In this document: piece by piece, positions 1 through 6,490 of the stretch | Layout of the letters: each line of letters begins with the position of its first letter | How positions within the stretch are numbered: the first letter of the stretch is position 1 | Assembly (NCBI GenBank): GCA_017621975.1 | Contig: JAGARW010000124.1 | Span: 1 to 37,832, forward strand | Direction: 5' to 3' | Length of the DNA stretch: 37,832 nt | DNA from: Lachnospiraceae bacterium | GTDB taxonomy: Bacteria; Bacillota; Clostridia; Lachnospirales; Lachnospiraceae | The notes under the pieces: model-generated | Told to the model about the DNA's origin: nothing | The model's database searches: none | The model's input: only the letters and a program-made list of their open reading frames with translations | Position numbers and translations under genes: made by a program

Positions 1-899
1 GCCGCAATGCCCTTTGTATATAAATTGCCGTACCAACCCGTCCTTTTTTGCAGATAAGGCTTCGCCCATTTCCACAATTCAGGCGCTTCCTTTGGATCGC
101 CGCAGATGATTTCAAGGCATGCCTCAAGCGCCTTGTCGAAAAGTCTGATTCCCCAGACCGCTTTCATATTCGTTTTCGTTATCATTTCCTGCAAATAGAA
201 CCGCGCCGTTTCAAATTGTTTCCTGTCGATGTAATATCGAACCACTTTGTTGTATGCGGAAACGATCTGCAAGTTATTCCCCGACCTGACGGCATTCTCC
301 AGCAGTTCCTTATAAAGCGCTTCCTTTTCCTGCTCTTTCCCTAAAAAAGAATAAAACCCGATCAGCGTGGTTCTGCATTCATCCGTCCATTCCGTCATGC
401 CGTTTTTCCATTCCGCTACCAAGACTTCCATGACGTCCTTATAATCCAGATCCTGAGAGAGAAAAATACAATCCATCAGATCCAAAGAAGCGATTTCGTC
501 GCACATCTGGTAGTCCTTATCATAACCGCACGCGCAGTCAAAGTTTGCGTTTTTTGCTTCCTCGAACAGCTCGTCATATTTTCCGTCGGCACAGTATCTG
601 TTCAGAATGGCGGTTAAAACATTCAATGTAAAGCCGATTCCCTGAAACGAATTTGTTCTCCGGTCCCTGCATTCCTCACGAAACAAATAAGTAACGGCAG
701 CTTCATCGTCGATTCGGGAGTACAGCATATAGTACGCTAAACGCATGCGGTTTTTCGCGTTTTTATCCCTGATCCCCCATTCTTTATCCCGATATCCGTC
801 GTATCGGACGCGGGAGGTATCTCCGCCCTTTAACGCCTCATACGCTCCGGCCTGCTCAAATAATTTTTCCCAAAGCAATTCTGCATAACCCGTCTGCAA
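1..899 (-). CDS. Hypothetical helical repeat-like protein (3' end outside window)
   Basis: An open frame of 299 codons runs without a stop from a TTG codon at 899-897 off the left edge of the window. It has no early ATG. Upstream is AGGAGAGGGG, about ten bases before the TTG. An ATG at 909-907 is in another frame, and an in-frame ATT at 905-903 sits at better spacing from AGGAG, so the start is uncertain. The product is rich in Leu, Glu, Asp, Tyr and aromatic residues in a helical pattern resembling a TPR-like solenoid, but I see no clear TPR consensus and recognise no named family. It follows the LRR gene by about 60 bases in the same direction and may share its transcript. No function can be given. 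Confidence 0.7.
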   Translation of the reverse strand, partial: MQTGYAELLWEKLFEQAGAYEALKGGDTSRVRYDGYRDKEWGIRDKNAKNRMRLAYYMLYSRIDDEAAVTYLFREECRDRRTNSFQGIGFTLNVLTAILNRYCADGKYDELFEEAKNANFDCACGYDKDYQMCDEIASLDLMDCIFLSQDLDYKDVMEVLVAEWKNGMTEWTDECRTTLIGFYSFLGKEQEKEALYKELLENAVRSGNNLQIVSAYNKVVRYYIDRKQFETARFYLQEMITKTNMKAVWGIRLFDKALEACLEIICGDPKEAPELWKWAKPYLQKRTGWYGNLYTKGIA

Positions 900-960
900 A
901 ACAATACATCCCCTCTCCTGTTTGACCGCCGATCAGAAATGTCGAACGCGAAATACCGTT

Positions 961-1812
961 CTAAATCCGCACAAATTCGATGCCGTTCTCTCTGGCGTAT
1001 TCCTCCGCTTTCGAACCGGCTTTTCCCTTGATTTGAAAGCCCGGAACGACCTGATATCCTTTGATTCGGAACGCTAATTTTTCGGGAGAAGCATACTCCC
1101 TGATTTCCATAACGCCTACTGACTTTTTTCCAAATTCTGTCACGCTTTCCGGAATGGTCAATTCTTTCAGAGAAATGCAGTTAAAAAACGCATAGTCGCC
1201 AATGCGCGTAACGCCGTTTTCAATGCTTACCTCTCTCAGGCTTTCGCAATCGGTAAACGCCTCCGTTAAATCCTTCGCCGTACCGGGGATATATGCGCGT
1301 TCCAGACGTCCGCAGTTCATAAACGCATGGGAAATATCCTCTATCCCATCGGGCAGTTTCGCCGTTCTTATCCCTGTGCTTTCAAACGCCCATGAGGCAT
1401 TTTTTAATGCCGCCGGCAAATCGATGCGCTTTAATTCAAAACAACAGTTGAATGCATAATGCAGCGAAACGATATGCTCCGGCAGCGATACCTGCTCTAA
1501 GCTTTCGCAGCCGTAAAATGCCCCCTCAATCGAAGTTACGCTTTCTGGTATGACGATACTTTTCAACGCCGTAAAACCGTCGAAGGTACTTTCTAAGGAA
1601 ACGACTCTTCTTCCCATCATTTCAGAAGGAACTGTAAGATTCGCTTCGCTGCCGTTATAACGCAGGAGCTCGATTCCGTCTTCCAAATTTGTACAGGTCC
1701 ACAGCCCGTCTTCGCTTTCGAACGTCTCGACGCCCTCTTCGTATTTTGGAAAATAATCATAGCTTTCTCCGGTTCCGTATCTTCCGCATTCGTTGCTCCA
1801 ATAAGCTGTCAT
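961..1812 (-). CDS. BspA-like leucine-rich repeat protein
   Basis: A 283-residue protein. From about residue 90 to 240 it carries tandem repeats of roughly 22-24 residues with patterns such as 'LKSIVIPESVTSI', 'LEQVSLPEHIVSL' and 'LKELTIPESVTEF', typical of LRR_5/BspA-type repeats. It ends in 'GSKAEEYARENGIEFVRI', the usual terminal cap of this family. There is no signal peptide or anchor, so it is probably cytoplasmic, unlike surface BspA proteins. I chose the ATG at 1812 because AGGAGG lies eight bases upstream. The frame stays open to an ATG at 1875 that overlaps the stop of a 30-codon ORF, so a longer form is possible. LRR_5 proteins are common and varied in Clostridia; the ligand is unknown. 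Confidence 0.85.
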   Translation of the reverse strand: MTAYWSNECGRYGTGESYDYFPKYEEGVETFESEDGLWTCTNLEDGIELLRYNGSEANLTVPSEMMGRRVVSLESTFDGFTALKSIVIPESVTSIEGAFYGCESLEQVSLPEHIVSLHYAFNCCFELKRIDLPAALKNASWAFESTGIRTAKLPDGIEDISHAFMNCGRLERAYIPGTAKDLTEAFTDCESLREVSIENGVTRIGDYAFFNCISLKELTIPESVTEFGKKSVGVMEIREYASPEKLAFRIKGYQVVPGFQIKGKAGSKAEEYARENGIEFVRI

Positions 1813-1871
1813 TCTGTTGTCCTCCTGCCTCAAAATCAATTTTATCGATTCGGTTTCCGATCCGAAACGGA

Positions 1872-1964
1872 TCATACAAACTCGTCGTACGGTATTTCAA
1901 AGCTGCCCTCCGGCGCTGTCCACAGGCTGTTGCCATTGTGTCCGGCCGGTATGCGCTTTTCCAT
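1872..1964 (-). CDS. Possible small ORF or gene remnant upstream of the LRR gene
   Basis: A 30-codon ORF whose TGA overlaps (ATGA) an in-frame upstream ATG of the LRR frame. Its composition (Gly, Pro, Trp, acidic C-terminus) looks like protein rather than random sequence, but only a weak AGG lies before the ATG. It could be a coupled leader peptide or the tail of a decayed gene. No family recognised. Confidence 0.25.
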   Translation of the reverse strand: MEKRIPAGHNGNSLWTAPEGSFEIPYDEFV

Positions 1965-1981
1965 TTTTGATACCTGATAAC

Positions 1982-2200
1982 TTACTTTTTATGTTCCCCG
2001 TGTATCAGGAAATAGACAACTTCCTCCAAAGAAAACGGCGACTCCCAATACTCGCAGCACATCATTTTAATATCTTCCTCATCCCAATCGATGTCGCACA
2101 ATTCTGTTATTGAACGAACCTGTTCTTCGCTTACTTCATCGCAATCGGCTATTTCATTCACAAGCAATTTCAATTTTTCGGTTTTTTCCTGTTCAGACAT
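1982..2200 (-). CDS. Small acidic hypothetical protein (72 aa)
   Basis: A 72-residue protein starting MSEQEKTEKL, with GGAGG nine bases before the ATG at 2200. The frame is open further upstream to 2323, but those codons lack a good ribosome binding site. The product is strongly acidic and helical, with a Cys-Asp rich middle, paired Cys residues ('MMCCEYW') and a C-terminal 'SLEEVVYFLIHGEHKK'. No family recognised. It sits among other small orphan genes of the same strand and may be co-transcribed with the LRR gene. Confidence 0.6.
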   Translation of the reverse strand: MSEQEKTEKLKLLVNEIADCDEVSEEQVRSITELCDIDWDEEDIKMMCCEYWESPFSLEEVVYFLIHGEHKK

Positions 2201-2336
2201 GATCCGCTTCCTCCATTCATTAAAATATCCTGTACATTTCATTCCGTCCACCCCAAAAAGGTCGTTTTCACATAATATAATCTGCAAATCCGTAAAAAAA
2301 CAGGAGTGCCGAAGCGCTCCCATTTTCTAAACCCTC

Positions 2337-2365
2337 TTGCAAAGTTCGCAGTGTTGGTTTATAAT
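2337..2365 (+). promoter_or_regulatory. Sigma-A promoter for predicted antisense RNA
   Basis: TTGCAA at 2337-2342 and a perfect TATAAT at 2360-2365 are separated by exactly 17 bases. No coding frame follows on this strand. The next feature is a strong hairpin with a T-run about 110 bases downstream, so the promoter appears to serve a short non-coding RNA. Confidence 0.7.
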
Positions 2366-2371
2366 CATCAT

Positions 2372-2487
2372 AGAAGCTGAAGGATTCAAGCACGTCCGAC
2401 GGTTATTCAATCGGAAACGAGTAATCAATTTTAGAAAAACAAACGGATCACTGGCTATTCTCTATTCGCAGTAGAGGATAGCCTTTT
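2372..2487 (+). ncRNA. Predicted antisense RNA (candidate type I antitoxin)
   Basis: Expected start is about seven bases after the TATAAT at 2360-2365; expected end is the T-run at 2484-2487 after a 12-bp hairpin. The roughly 116-base RNA is non-coding. It converges on the small hydrophobic-peptide gene at 2574-2491 on the other strand. It would pair with that mRNA's 3' part across the shared hairpin, if the peptide mRNA extends through it. This is the layout known for TxpA/RatA and BsrG/SR4 type I systems in Bacillus. Promoter and terminator are seen; the antitoxin role is inference. Confidence 0.5.
2453..2487. terminator. Hairpin terminator shared by toxin mRNA and antisense RNA
   Basis: Arms 2453-2464 and 2472-2483 pair over 12 bp (one G-U) around a 7-base loop, followed on the plus strand by TTTT. 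On the minus strand the arms carry one mismatch, with a T-rich stretch further down. It probably ends transcription in both directions between the convergent units. Confidence 0.65.
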
Positions 2488-2490
2488 CCG

Positions 2491-2574
2491 TTACTTGCGA
2501 TTGTGTTTATTGTCTATGTATGTCAAGGCTGCAAAAATCACCAGCACTAACGTAAGCACTTCTAACGTATTCAT
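2491..2574 (-). CDS. Small hydrophobic peptide, candidate type I (holin-like) toxin
   Basis: A 27-codon ORF. The product has an uncharged N-terminal half (only Glu5 charged), one membrane segment at about residues 6-20 ('VLTLVLVIFAALTYI'), and a charged C-terminal tail ending DNKHNRK. A strong AAAGGAGG lies six bases before the ATG, and an extended -10 promoter lies about 70 bases upstream. This architecture matches the Firmicutes 'putative holin-like toxin' and Bsr/Txp-type membrane peptides (established family knowledge). The convergent promoter on the opposite strand supports a type I toxin-antitoxin pair. Similarity is by pattern only, and a short regulatory membrane peptide is an alternative. 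Confidence 0.6.
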   Translation of the reverse strand: MNTLEVLTLVLVIFAALTYIDNKHNRK

Positions 2575-2645
2575 ACCGACCTCCTTTCCGTTTCCAGAAA
2601 GGACAACCGCAGACTATCCCTACCTGCTCTAATCTGACTACGTGA

Positions 2646-2654
2646 ATTATAACA
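2646..2654 (-). promoter_or_regulatory. Extended -10 promoter of the small peptide gene
   Basis: The minus strand reads TGTTATAAT, a perfect extended -10 (TGn plus TATAAT). The -35 region is poor, as often seen with extended -10 promoters. Expected start near 2639 gives a leader of about 65 bases before the peptide ATG at 2574. Confidence 0.55.
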
Positions 2655-2712
2655 CGTTATGTCGAATAATGCCATAAAAGATAAGCGTTTTCTAAGCCAG
2701 AAATAAATTCAT

Positions 2713-3201
2713 TCATTTCCATATCCGATACATACATGCGCCGTCATCGCAATGCGTGATAAGCCAGCCATAATCTTTCGGGAAAAGATAAAAATCATCC
2801 ATTGACATAGGATATTCAAATAAAACTTTTTTTATCTCGTCTAATCTGCCTTCATATATCCAGCCGCCGTCGACAATAAGATAATAGTAAGCCGTTAAAT
2901 TTTTTCCCGGTACAAGATCGTCAATGCCGCTGATATAGCTCTTCCAGTCCCGCCAGTTTGTTCTGATACAATCCGTTCTGTTTAATTCCTTCCGAAATCG
3001 TGTCCACATATAGGTAAGCTGAATCGCAGGATATTTCTGATAGTCGCAAAATGAATAGTATAATTTTTGAATCACTTCCTGATAACGATTTTTTGACACT
3101 TCATGAAACTTTTCCCGGTCAATGCCATATTCTTTTATGATAGCTTCCATTTCATTACGCATTTCATAGCGTACATTCTTACTTTCCGTTTGCTGAATCA
3201 T
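2713..3201 (-). CDS. Hypothetical protein (162 aa), possibly DUF6756-like
   Basis: A 162-residue protein with an aromatic-rich C-terminal half: 'AYYYLIVDGGWIYEGRL', then 'DYGWLITHCDDG'. The pairing of a 'YLIVDGG' strand with a 'YGWLITHCDD' strand resembles small proteins filed as DUF6756, which are often near polymorphic-toxin immunity genes; this is a weak recollection, not a search result. AGGG lies eight bases before the ATG at 3201; a second ATG lies 13 codons in. It follows the SUKH-like gene by 28 bases on the same strand, so the two probably form one unit. An immunity role is a guess from context. Confidence 0.6.
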   Translation of the reverse strand: MIQQTESKNVRYEMRNEMEAIIKEYGIDREKFHEVSKNRYQEVIQKLYYSFCDYQKYPAIQLTYMWTRFRKELNRTDCIRTNWRDWKSYISGIDDLVPGKNLTAYYYLIVDGGWIYEGRLDEIKKVLFEYPMSMDDFYLFPKDYGWLITHCDDGACMYRIWK

Positions 3202-3229
3202 ATCTTAATCCCTGTCGTTTTTTCAACTC

Positions 3230-3721
3230 TCATAATTGCAGTTCACGATTCATTATTTTTTTCATAAAATCTTCAAATGAATCTGCAACCCATTCGCATT
3301 CTTCAAATTCCGGTTCGCTTCCCTTCACGATCGAACCATTTTCCATAGAAATCGCATAGTAGGAATACCCATCCTTAACAGACAGTATCATCGGAAGATG
3401 CTGATTCCAAAATTCCTTAATTTCACTTTCCCATTCTGCGTCATTTTCAATGCCTTCAAGACTGAGCAATTCCCATTCATTCCATTGGAACGCCTTATCC
3501 TTCTGCGGATCATAATCATCTTTACACAAAAACCATGTCGTTTCATCGCTGCTTATCATACTTTGAACAGTCGTTATCAAATCAGACCATATTTCAGGGA
3601 CATGTTCGTATCTGTTTTTCACTGTTTCCGGTAAATCTTCCCGCTTCTCTTTCATTTCTATCTTCCAGCCGCATTCCTCCATATACGCCAGAAATTTTTC
3701 TATCATATGCATATCTCTCAC
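3230..3721 (-). CDS. SMI1/KNR4 (SUKH)-like protein, probable immunity protein
   Basis: A 163-residue acidic protein. The second half carries the SUKH-type order: a strand ending 'WELLSLEGI', a central helix, then 'MILSVKDGYSYYAISMENG', 'GSIVKGSEPEF' and a final helix 'SFEDFMKKIM'. SUKH proteins commonly act as immunity proteins against toxin nuclease or deaminase domains (established). No toxin gene is visible here, so this may be an orphan immunity gene. The start is taken as GTG at 3721, with GGA eight bases upstream. That GTG overlaps the stop of the preceding reading frame (GTGA), suggesting coupling. In-frame ATGs at 3712 and 3706 are alternatives. Confidence 0.7.
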   Translation of the reverse strand: MRDMHMIEKFLAYMEECGWKIEMKEKREDLPETVKNRYEHVPEIWSDLITTVQSMISSDETTWFLCKDDYDPQKDKAFQWNEWELLSLEGIENDAEWESEIKEFWNQHLPMILSVKDGYSYYAISMENGSIVKGSEPEFEECEWVADSFEDFMKKIMNRELQL

Positions 3722-3903
3722 TCAGTCCATCCTTTCAGCCATGCCATACCCAAATAGAGCTTTCCGGTTCACACAAAATATTCTGCGCATTCATTTTCAA
3801 CATACTGCAAAAAAATCCTGCCGTTATCAGCTTCTATCTGCATATAATCGCCTTCCAGACAAGCATCCTGACACGTTCCTTCTCCCAAAATTACTTCTAT
3901 CAT
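3718..3903 (-). pseudogene. Small ORF interrupted by an in-frame TGA, overlapping the SUKH-like gene
   Basis: From an ATG at 3903 the frame reads 44 residues, then TGA at 3771-3769. It continues open for 16 more codons to a TGA at 3720-3718, which overlaps the GTG start of the SUKH-like gene. The N-terminal part ('MIEVILGEGT', acidic strands, 'VENECAEYF') looks like a compact beta-rich domain. The exact stop/start overlap of the extended frame suggests the original gene ended there and the inner TGA is a nonsense mutation; a genuine 44-residue protein is the alternative. The ribosome binding site is weak. No family recognised. Confidence 0.35.
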
Positions 3904-4046
3904 TTATCTTAAAATCAAGTAGGATGGGATTTTAAAATTCTCGACCGATCGCACCCGATTGCGTAATCAAATAATGTATTCGGTCTGTATCGCGTTTGCA
4001 CCATCTTCCATCTTCAAAAAAGAATCTAAAAAAATTTTTCAATCCG

Positions 4047-4075
4047 TTGATATTCCGGTACAATTTGAGTATAAT
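4047..4075 (+). promoter_or_regulatory. Sigma-A promoter of the type III toxin-antitoxin locus
   Basis: TTGATA at 4047-4052, a 17-base spacer and a perfect TATAAT at 4070-4075. Transcription should begin near 4082, directly in front of the structured RNA region that precedes the ToxN/AbiQ-like gene. Confidence 0.75.
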
Positions 4076-4081
4076 AATAAT

Positions 4082-4219
4082 GAGCTAAGTACTCGCCGGT
4101 CATGACGGCAAGAATATCATGAACGTGTATGTTTAGCTTCCGCAAGCGACGGGGTGCTGCAAAGCGTAGAATATTGCTTACTTGTAGAAGGGCTTGCCGC
4201 AAGGCAGGTCCTTTGTTTT
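4082..4219 (+). ncRNA. Predicted ToxI-like antitoxin RNA
   Basis: A non-coding stretch of about 138 bases between a strong promoter and a terminator-like hairpin, placed immediately upstream of a ToxN/AbiQ-type gene. It contains several short hairpins: GCCG...CGGC at about 4097, GCTT-CCGC-AAGC at about 4137, and the terminator at 4188-4213. In type III systems the antitoxin is such an RNA, usually with tandem repeats of about 35 bases, followed by a terminator that sets the RNA-to-toxin ratio (established). I do not see clean tandem repeats here, only loose similarity between GCTTCCGCAAG and GCTTGCCGCAAG. The assignment rests on position. Confidence 0.55.
4188..4219 (+). terminator. Attenuating terminator between antitoxin RNA and toxin gene
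   Basis: Arms 4188-4198 and 4203-4213 pair over 11 bp (two G-U) around a GCAA tetraloop, followed by TGTTTT. It lies 20 bases before the toxin ATG, where type III loci carry their internal terminator. Confidence 0.7.
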
Positions 4220-4238
4220 ATGAGAGGATAGCATTGTT

Positions 4239-4687
4239 ATGAGACTTGTTTCCATCGACACAACCCTTTTTGATAAATATAAAAACGATCCAGAGGTTCT
4301 TACGAAATCCAAACGTCCTTATGTCCTTGTACTTCGTTTGAAATACAAAGGGAAGAACTGTGATTTTGCTGTTCCGATTCGTCCAACATTCCTGCCGCAG
4401 CACCTAAGGATCAGTATTTTGCCTTACCTCCCAGACCTACCACACGTCCTAAAAACAGACATGGTCTGCACTACATAAAAATGTTTCCCGTTACCAAACA
4501 ATATCTCAGACGGTATCGCATCGAAGGCAACCAATTTGCCACACTGATTCAAACCATCATCGATAAAAATACAAAAACAATCGTGAATGATTGTCAGGCA
4601 TATCTTGACGCATATACCAACGGATACCATCCACAATTCTCAACGGATATTGATTATCTGCTTTCGCAGCTTTTCTCAGAAAATTGA
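4239..4687 (+). pseudogene. ToxN/AbiQ-family endoribonuclease toxin gene, frameshifted
   Basis: Two frames make up one protein. The first part (from ATG 4239; AGAGGA ten bases upstream) reads 'MRLVSIDTTLFDKY' through 'KRPYVLVLRLKYKGKNCDF'. The remainder, in another frame from 4382, reads 'SNIPAAAPKDQYFALPP', 'NRHGLHYIKMFPVTKQYL' and on to 'YLLSQLFSEN'. One missing base at about 4380-4382 accounts for the break; restoring it gives about 149 residues, near the family's usual length. As read, the first frame ends after 79 residues at 4478. ToxN/AbiQ enzymes cut RNA and are held inactive by the repeat RNA encoded upstream; AbiQ protects against phage (established). Here the toxin is probably dead, unless the deletion is a sequencing error. 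The upstream promoter, RNA and terminator look intact. Confidence 0.8.
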
Positions 4688-4700
4688 TTTTTATCTCACG

Positions 4701-4725
4701 GGCTTCCAATCACGGAAGTCTTTTT
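4701..4725 (+). terminator. Terminator after the ToxN-like gene
   Basis: Arms 4701-4707 and 4714-4720 (7 bp, one G-U) around a 6-base loop, followed by five T. It lies 13 bases past the toxin stop codon. A second small hairpin (GGATGT/ACATCC, about 4776-4793) follows before the convergent gene. Confidence 0.65.
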
Positions 4726-4827
4726 ACTCCTCCCAAGGAAGTCCGGACTTTCCAAAGTGCCGCAGGCAGATACCAGGATGTAAATCCACATCCCGCAGCC
4801 CCAACCATTTCTTCTTTCCAACAGGAT

Positions 4828-5523
4828 CTATTTACGGTAGTTTTTCATCTTTATTTCAAATAATCCATCATAAATGAGCTCTTTCACAGCCTGATCACCC
4901 AACTCGTATTTTTCCACTGCCAGCTTTTTAAGCATTTCATATATTGCAGATATCTTTTCTGCCCCCTGCGCCCGAAAATCCTCCTCATTATGAATACCAA
5001 GACCTTCCAAAAGCTCCGCTGTGGCAGCAGTAGCTTCCTGCTTTCGGACAAGCTTCCTTAATTCTGCCTCTGAACCCAAATAAATATACTTTTGTTCCGG
5101 TATATATAACGGTTTATGATCTGTAATTTCAAACAGTCCGCTTATCATGGGCGGAATCCCCTTGCAAAACTGTATTAAACTAAGCTCATGATGTCCGCAC
5201 ATAGCGTGGTCGGCAGGCTGTGTTTTGTAAGCCGTAAAAAAGCACAAAACTTTTGACGCGCATTTTTGTATGGAATCAGGCTGTATTTTCCGGTCCCTGC
5301 TATATGCGATCGCTTCGTATTCCTGCCCTATCGGTATATCCTTCTCCGCATATTGATGATGAAAATACATGCTGTTTGCCGCAAATTTATTTTTCTGAAA
5401 AGCATCATAGGCTGTTTGTGAAAATATTCCAAACTCTTCACAATTTTTCTCAATTTCGGGAAGTAACTCCTGTTTCGCAAATGACGGGGCAAACCGCTCC
5501 CATAAAACTAAATATTCTCCCAT
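4828..5523 (-). CDS. Hypothetical protein (231 aa)
   Basis: A 231-residue soluble protein with no family I recognise. The N-terminal half is aromatic-rich ('MGEYLVLWERFAPSFAKQ', 'NSMYFHHQYAEKD'). The middle has a Cys-His pair ('MCGHHELSLIQFC'). The last third (from about residue 150) is a charged helical region ending 'IYDGLFEIKMKNYRK'. The ATG at 5523 lacks a clear Shine-Dalgarno sequence and lies ten bases after the stop of the DUF6718-like gene, so translation may depend on coupling. The two genes probably form one unit. There is no signal peptide or membrane segment. Confidence 0.65.
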   Translation of the reverse strand: MGEYLVLWERFAPSFAKQELLPEIEKNCEEFGIFSQTAYDAFQKNKFAANSMYFHHQYAEKDIPIGQEYEAIAYSRDRKIQPDSIQKCASKVLCFFTAYKTQPADHAMCGHHELSLIQFCKGIPPMISGLFEITDHKPLYIPEQKYIYLGSEAELRKLVRKQEATAATAELLEGLGIHNEEDFRAQGAEKISAIYEMLKKLAVEKYELGDQAVKELIYDGLFEIKMKNYRK

Positions 5524-5533
5524 ATTATTTTAT

Positions 5534-5770
5534 CTATTTGTTACACGATAATGTCAAAATACGTTCCTGAAATTTTTCCTTGTTTTCCATAATCTCATAT
5601 GGCTCGTATTCTCCATAAGCACTTGGACGACTAATCGTTACCAACTGCACTCCATTCTGACCTATCTGTTTTTGTAGTTTCTCCGTAAAATCTGCCAACG
5701 CTTTTCCATGTCTGGTCTTTACTGCTATGCATCCTTTTTTATCAAATCTCTTTGCTACAAGATAACACAT
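5534..5770 (-). CDS. DUF6718-like small protein (78 aa)
   Basis: A 78-residue protein with AGGAGG nine bases before the ATG at 5770. The pattern 'MCYLVAKRFDKKGCIAVKT', then 'HGKALADFTEKLQ', then 'VQLVTISRPSAYGEYEPY' matches my recollection of the DUF6718 family, small proteins of unknown function in Clostridia and Bacilli. The invariant-looking 'SRPSAYGEY' segment is the main reason. It sits directly upstream of the 231-residue orphan, and the operon lies at the right edge of the accessory region, next to rlmH. No function is known. Confidence 0.65.
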   Translation of the reverse strand: MCYLVAKRFDKKGCIAVKTRHGKALADFTEKLQKQIGQNGVQLVTISRPSAYGEYEPYEIMENKEKFQERILTLSCNK

Positions 5771-5784
5771 GCTTCAGTACCTCC

Positions 5785-5913
5785 TCAAACTCCTGTTAGG
5801 TATTTGCCTGAATCTCTATTGGATAATGAAAATAATTCGGTTGATAATACAAATGCGCTCCTATAATAATCTAAATCAACATTGTTCAATACTTGACTTC
5901 CTGATAAAATCAT
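5785..5913 (-). CDS. Possible small ORF (42 aa) upstream of the DUF6718-like gene
   Basis: A 42-codon ORF from ATG 5913 to TGA 5785. It ends inside the ribosome-binding region of the next gene, which fits a coupled leader. The sequence 'VLNNVDLDYYRSAFVLSTEL' looks protein-like. The ribosome binding site is weak (GAAGTG). It could be a real small protein, or a remnant. No family recognised. Confidence 0.3.
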   Translation of the reverse strand: MILSGSQVLNNVDLDYYRSAFVLSTELFSLSNRDSGKYLTGV

Positions 5914-5959
5914 ATCACTTCATTTAAAACATTACCTATCAGTTTCAAGCCTTTCTCCC

Positions 5960-6439
5960 TTATTTATGATACGGCTCCCCGTTTACAATGCGGAATCCCC
6001 GGTAGATCTGTTCCAGAAGGATCACCCTCATCAACTGATGCGGAAACGTCATATCCGAAAAACTGACGGAAGCGTCGGCTTTCTGCCTGACGCGCTCGTG
6101 CAGTCCGAGCGAACCGCCGATAATAAAAGCGATATGGCTCCTGCCGGAAATACCGAGCCTTTCGATCTGCCTGCCAAACGCGACGGAATCCATCTTTCTG
6201 CCGCCGATATCAAGCGTGACTACATAAGCGTCCGGCGCAATTTTCCCAAGAATACGCTCCGCTTCTTTCGCTTTGATCGCGTCTTCCTGCGCTTCGGACG
6301 CGCCATCCGGCGTCTTTTCATCCGCCACCTCGCAGATTTCCAGCCTGCAATAACGACCGAGACGCTTCGCATATTCTGCGACAGCGTCCCGGAAATAATG
6401 TTCCTTCAATTTTCCAACAGCAATTACGGTAATCTTCAT
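5960..6439 (-). CDS. rlmH: 23S rRNA (pseudouridine1915-N3)-methyltransferase RlmH
   Basis: A 159-residue SPOUT-class methyltransferase, the exact usual length of RlmH. It methylates pseudouridine 1915 in helix 69 of 23S rRNA using S-adenosylmethionine. The N-terminus 'MKITVIAVGKLKEHYF' is diagnostic. The SAM-binding knot is formed by 'FIIGGSLGLHERVRQKA' and the C-terminal 'FPHQLMRVILLEQIYRGFRI...GEPYHK', both family signatures. I chose the ATG at 6439, four bases after AAGGAG, over an ATG six codons upstream. It follows the zinc-ribbon membrane protein gene by about 50 bases on the same strand. Confidence 0.97.
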   Translation of the reverse strand: MKITVIAVGKLKEHYFRDAVAEYAKRLGRYCRLEICEVADEKTPDGASEAQEDAIKAKEAERILGKIAPDAYVVTLDIGGRKMDSVAFGRQIERLGISGRSHIAFIIGGSLGLHERVRQKADASVSFSDMTFPHQLMRVILLEQIYRGFRIVNGEPYHK

Positions 6440-6490
6440 ACCGCTCCTTCCATTCACAGAGTTTTTTATTCTTTGTATTTCAAAAGCCTG

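Noticed and set aside
3769-3771. Selenocysteine at the in-frame TGA
   Set aside because: No SECIS-like hairpin was evident directly after the TGA and the surrounding residues do not resemble a redox site; a nonsense mutation or a true stop is simpler.
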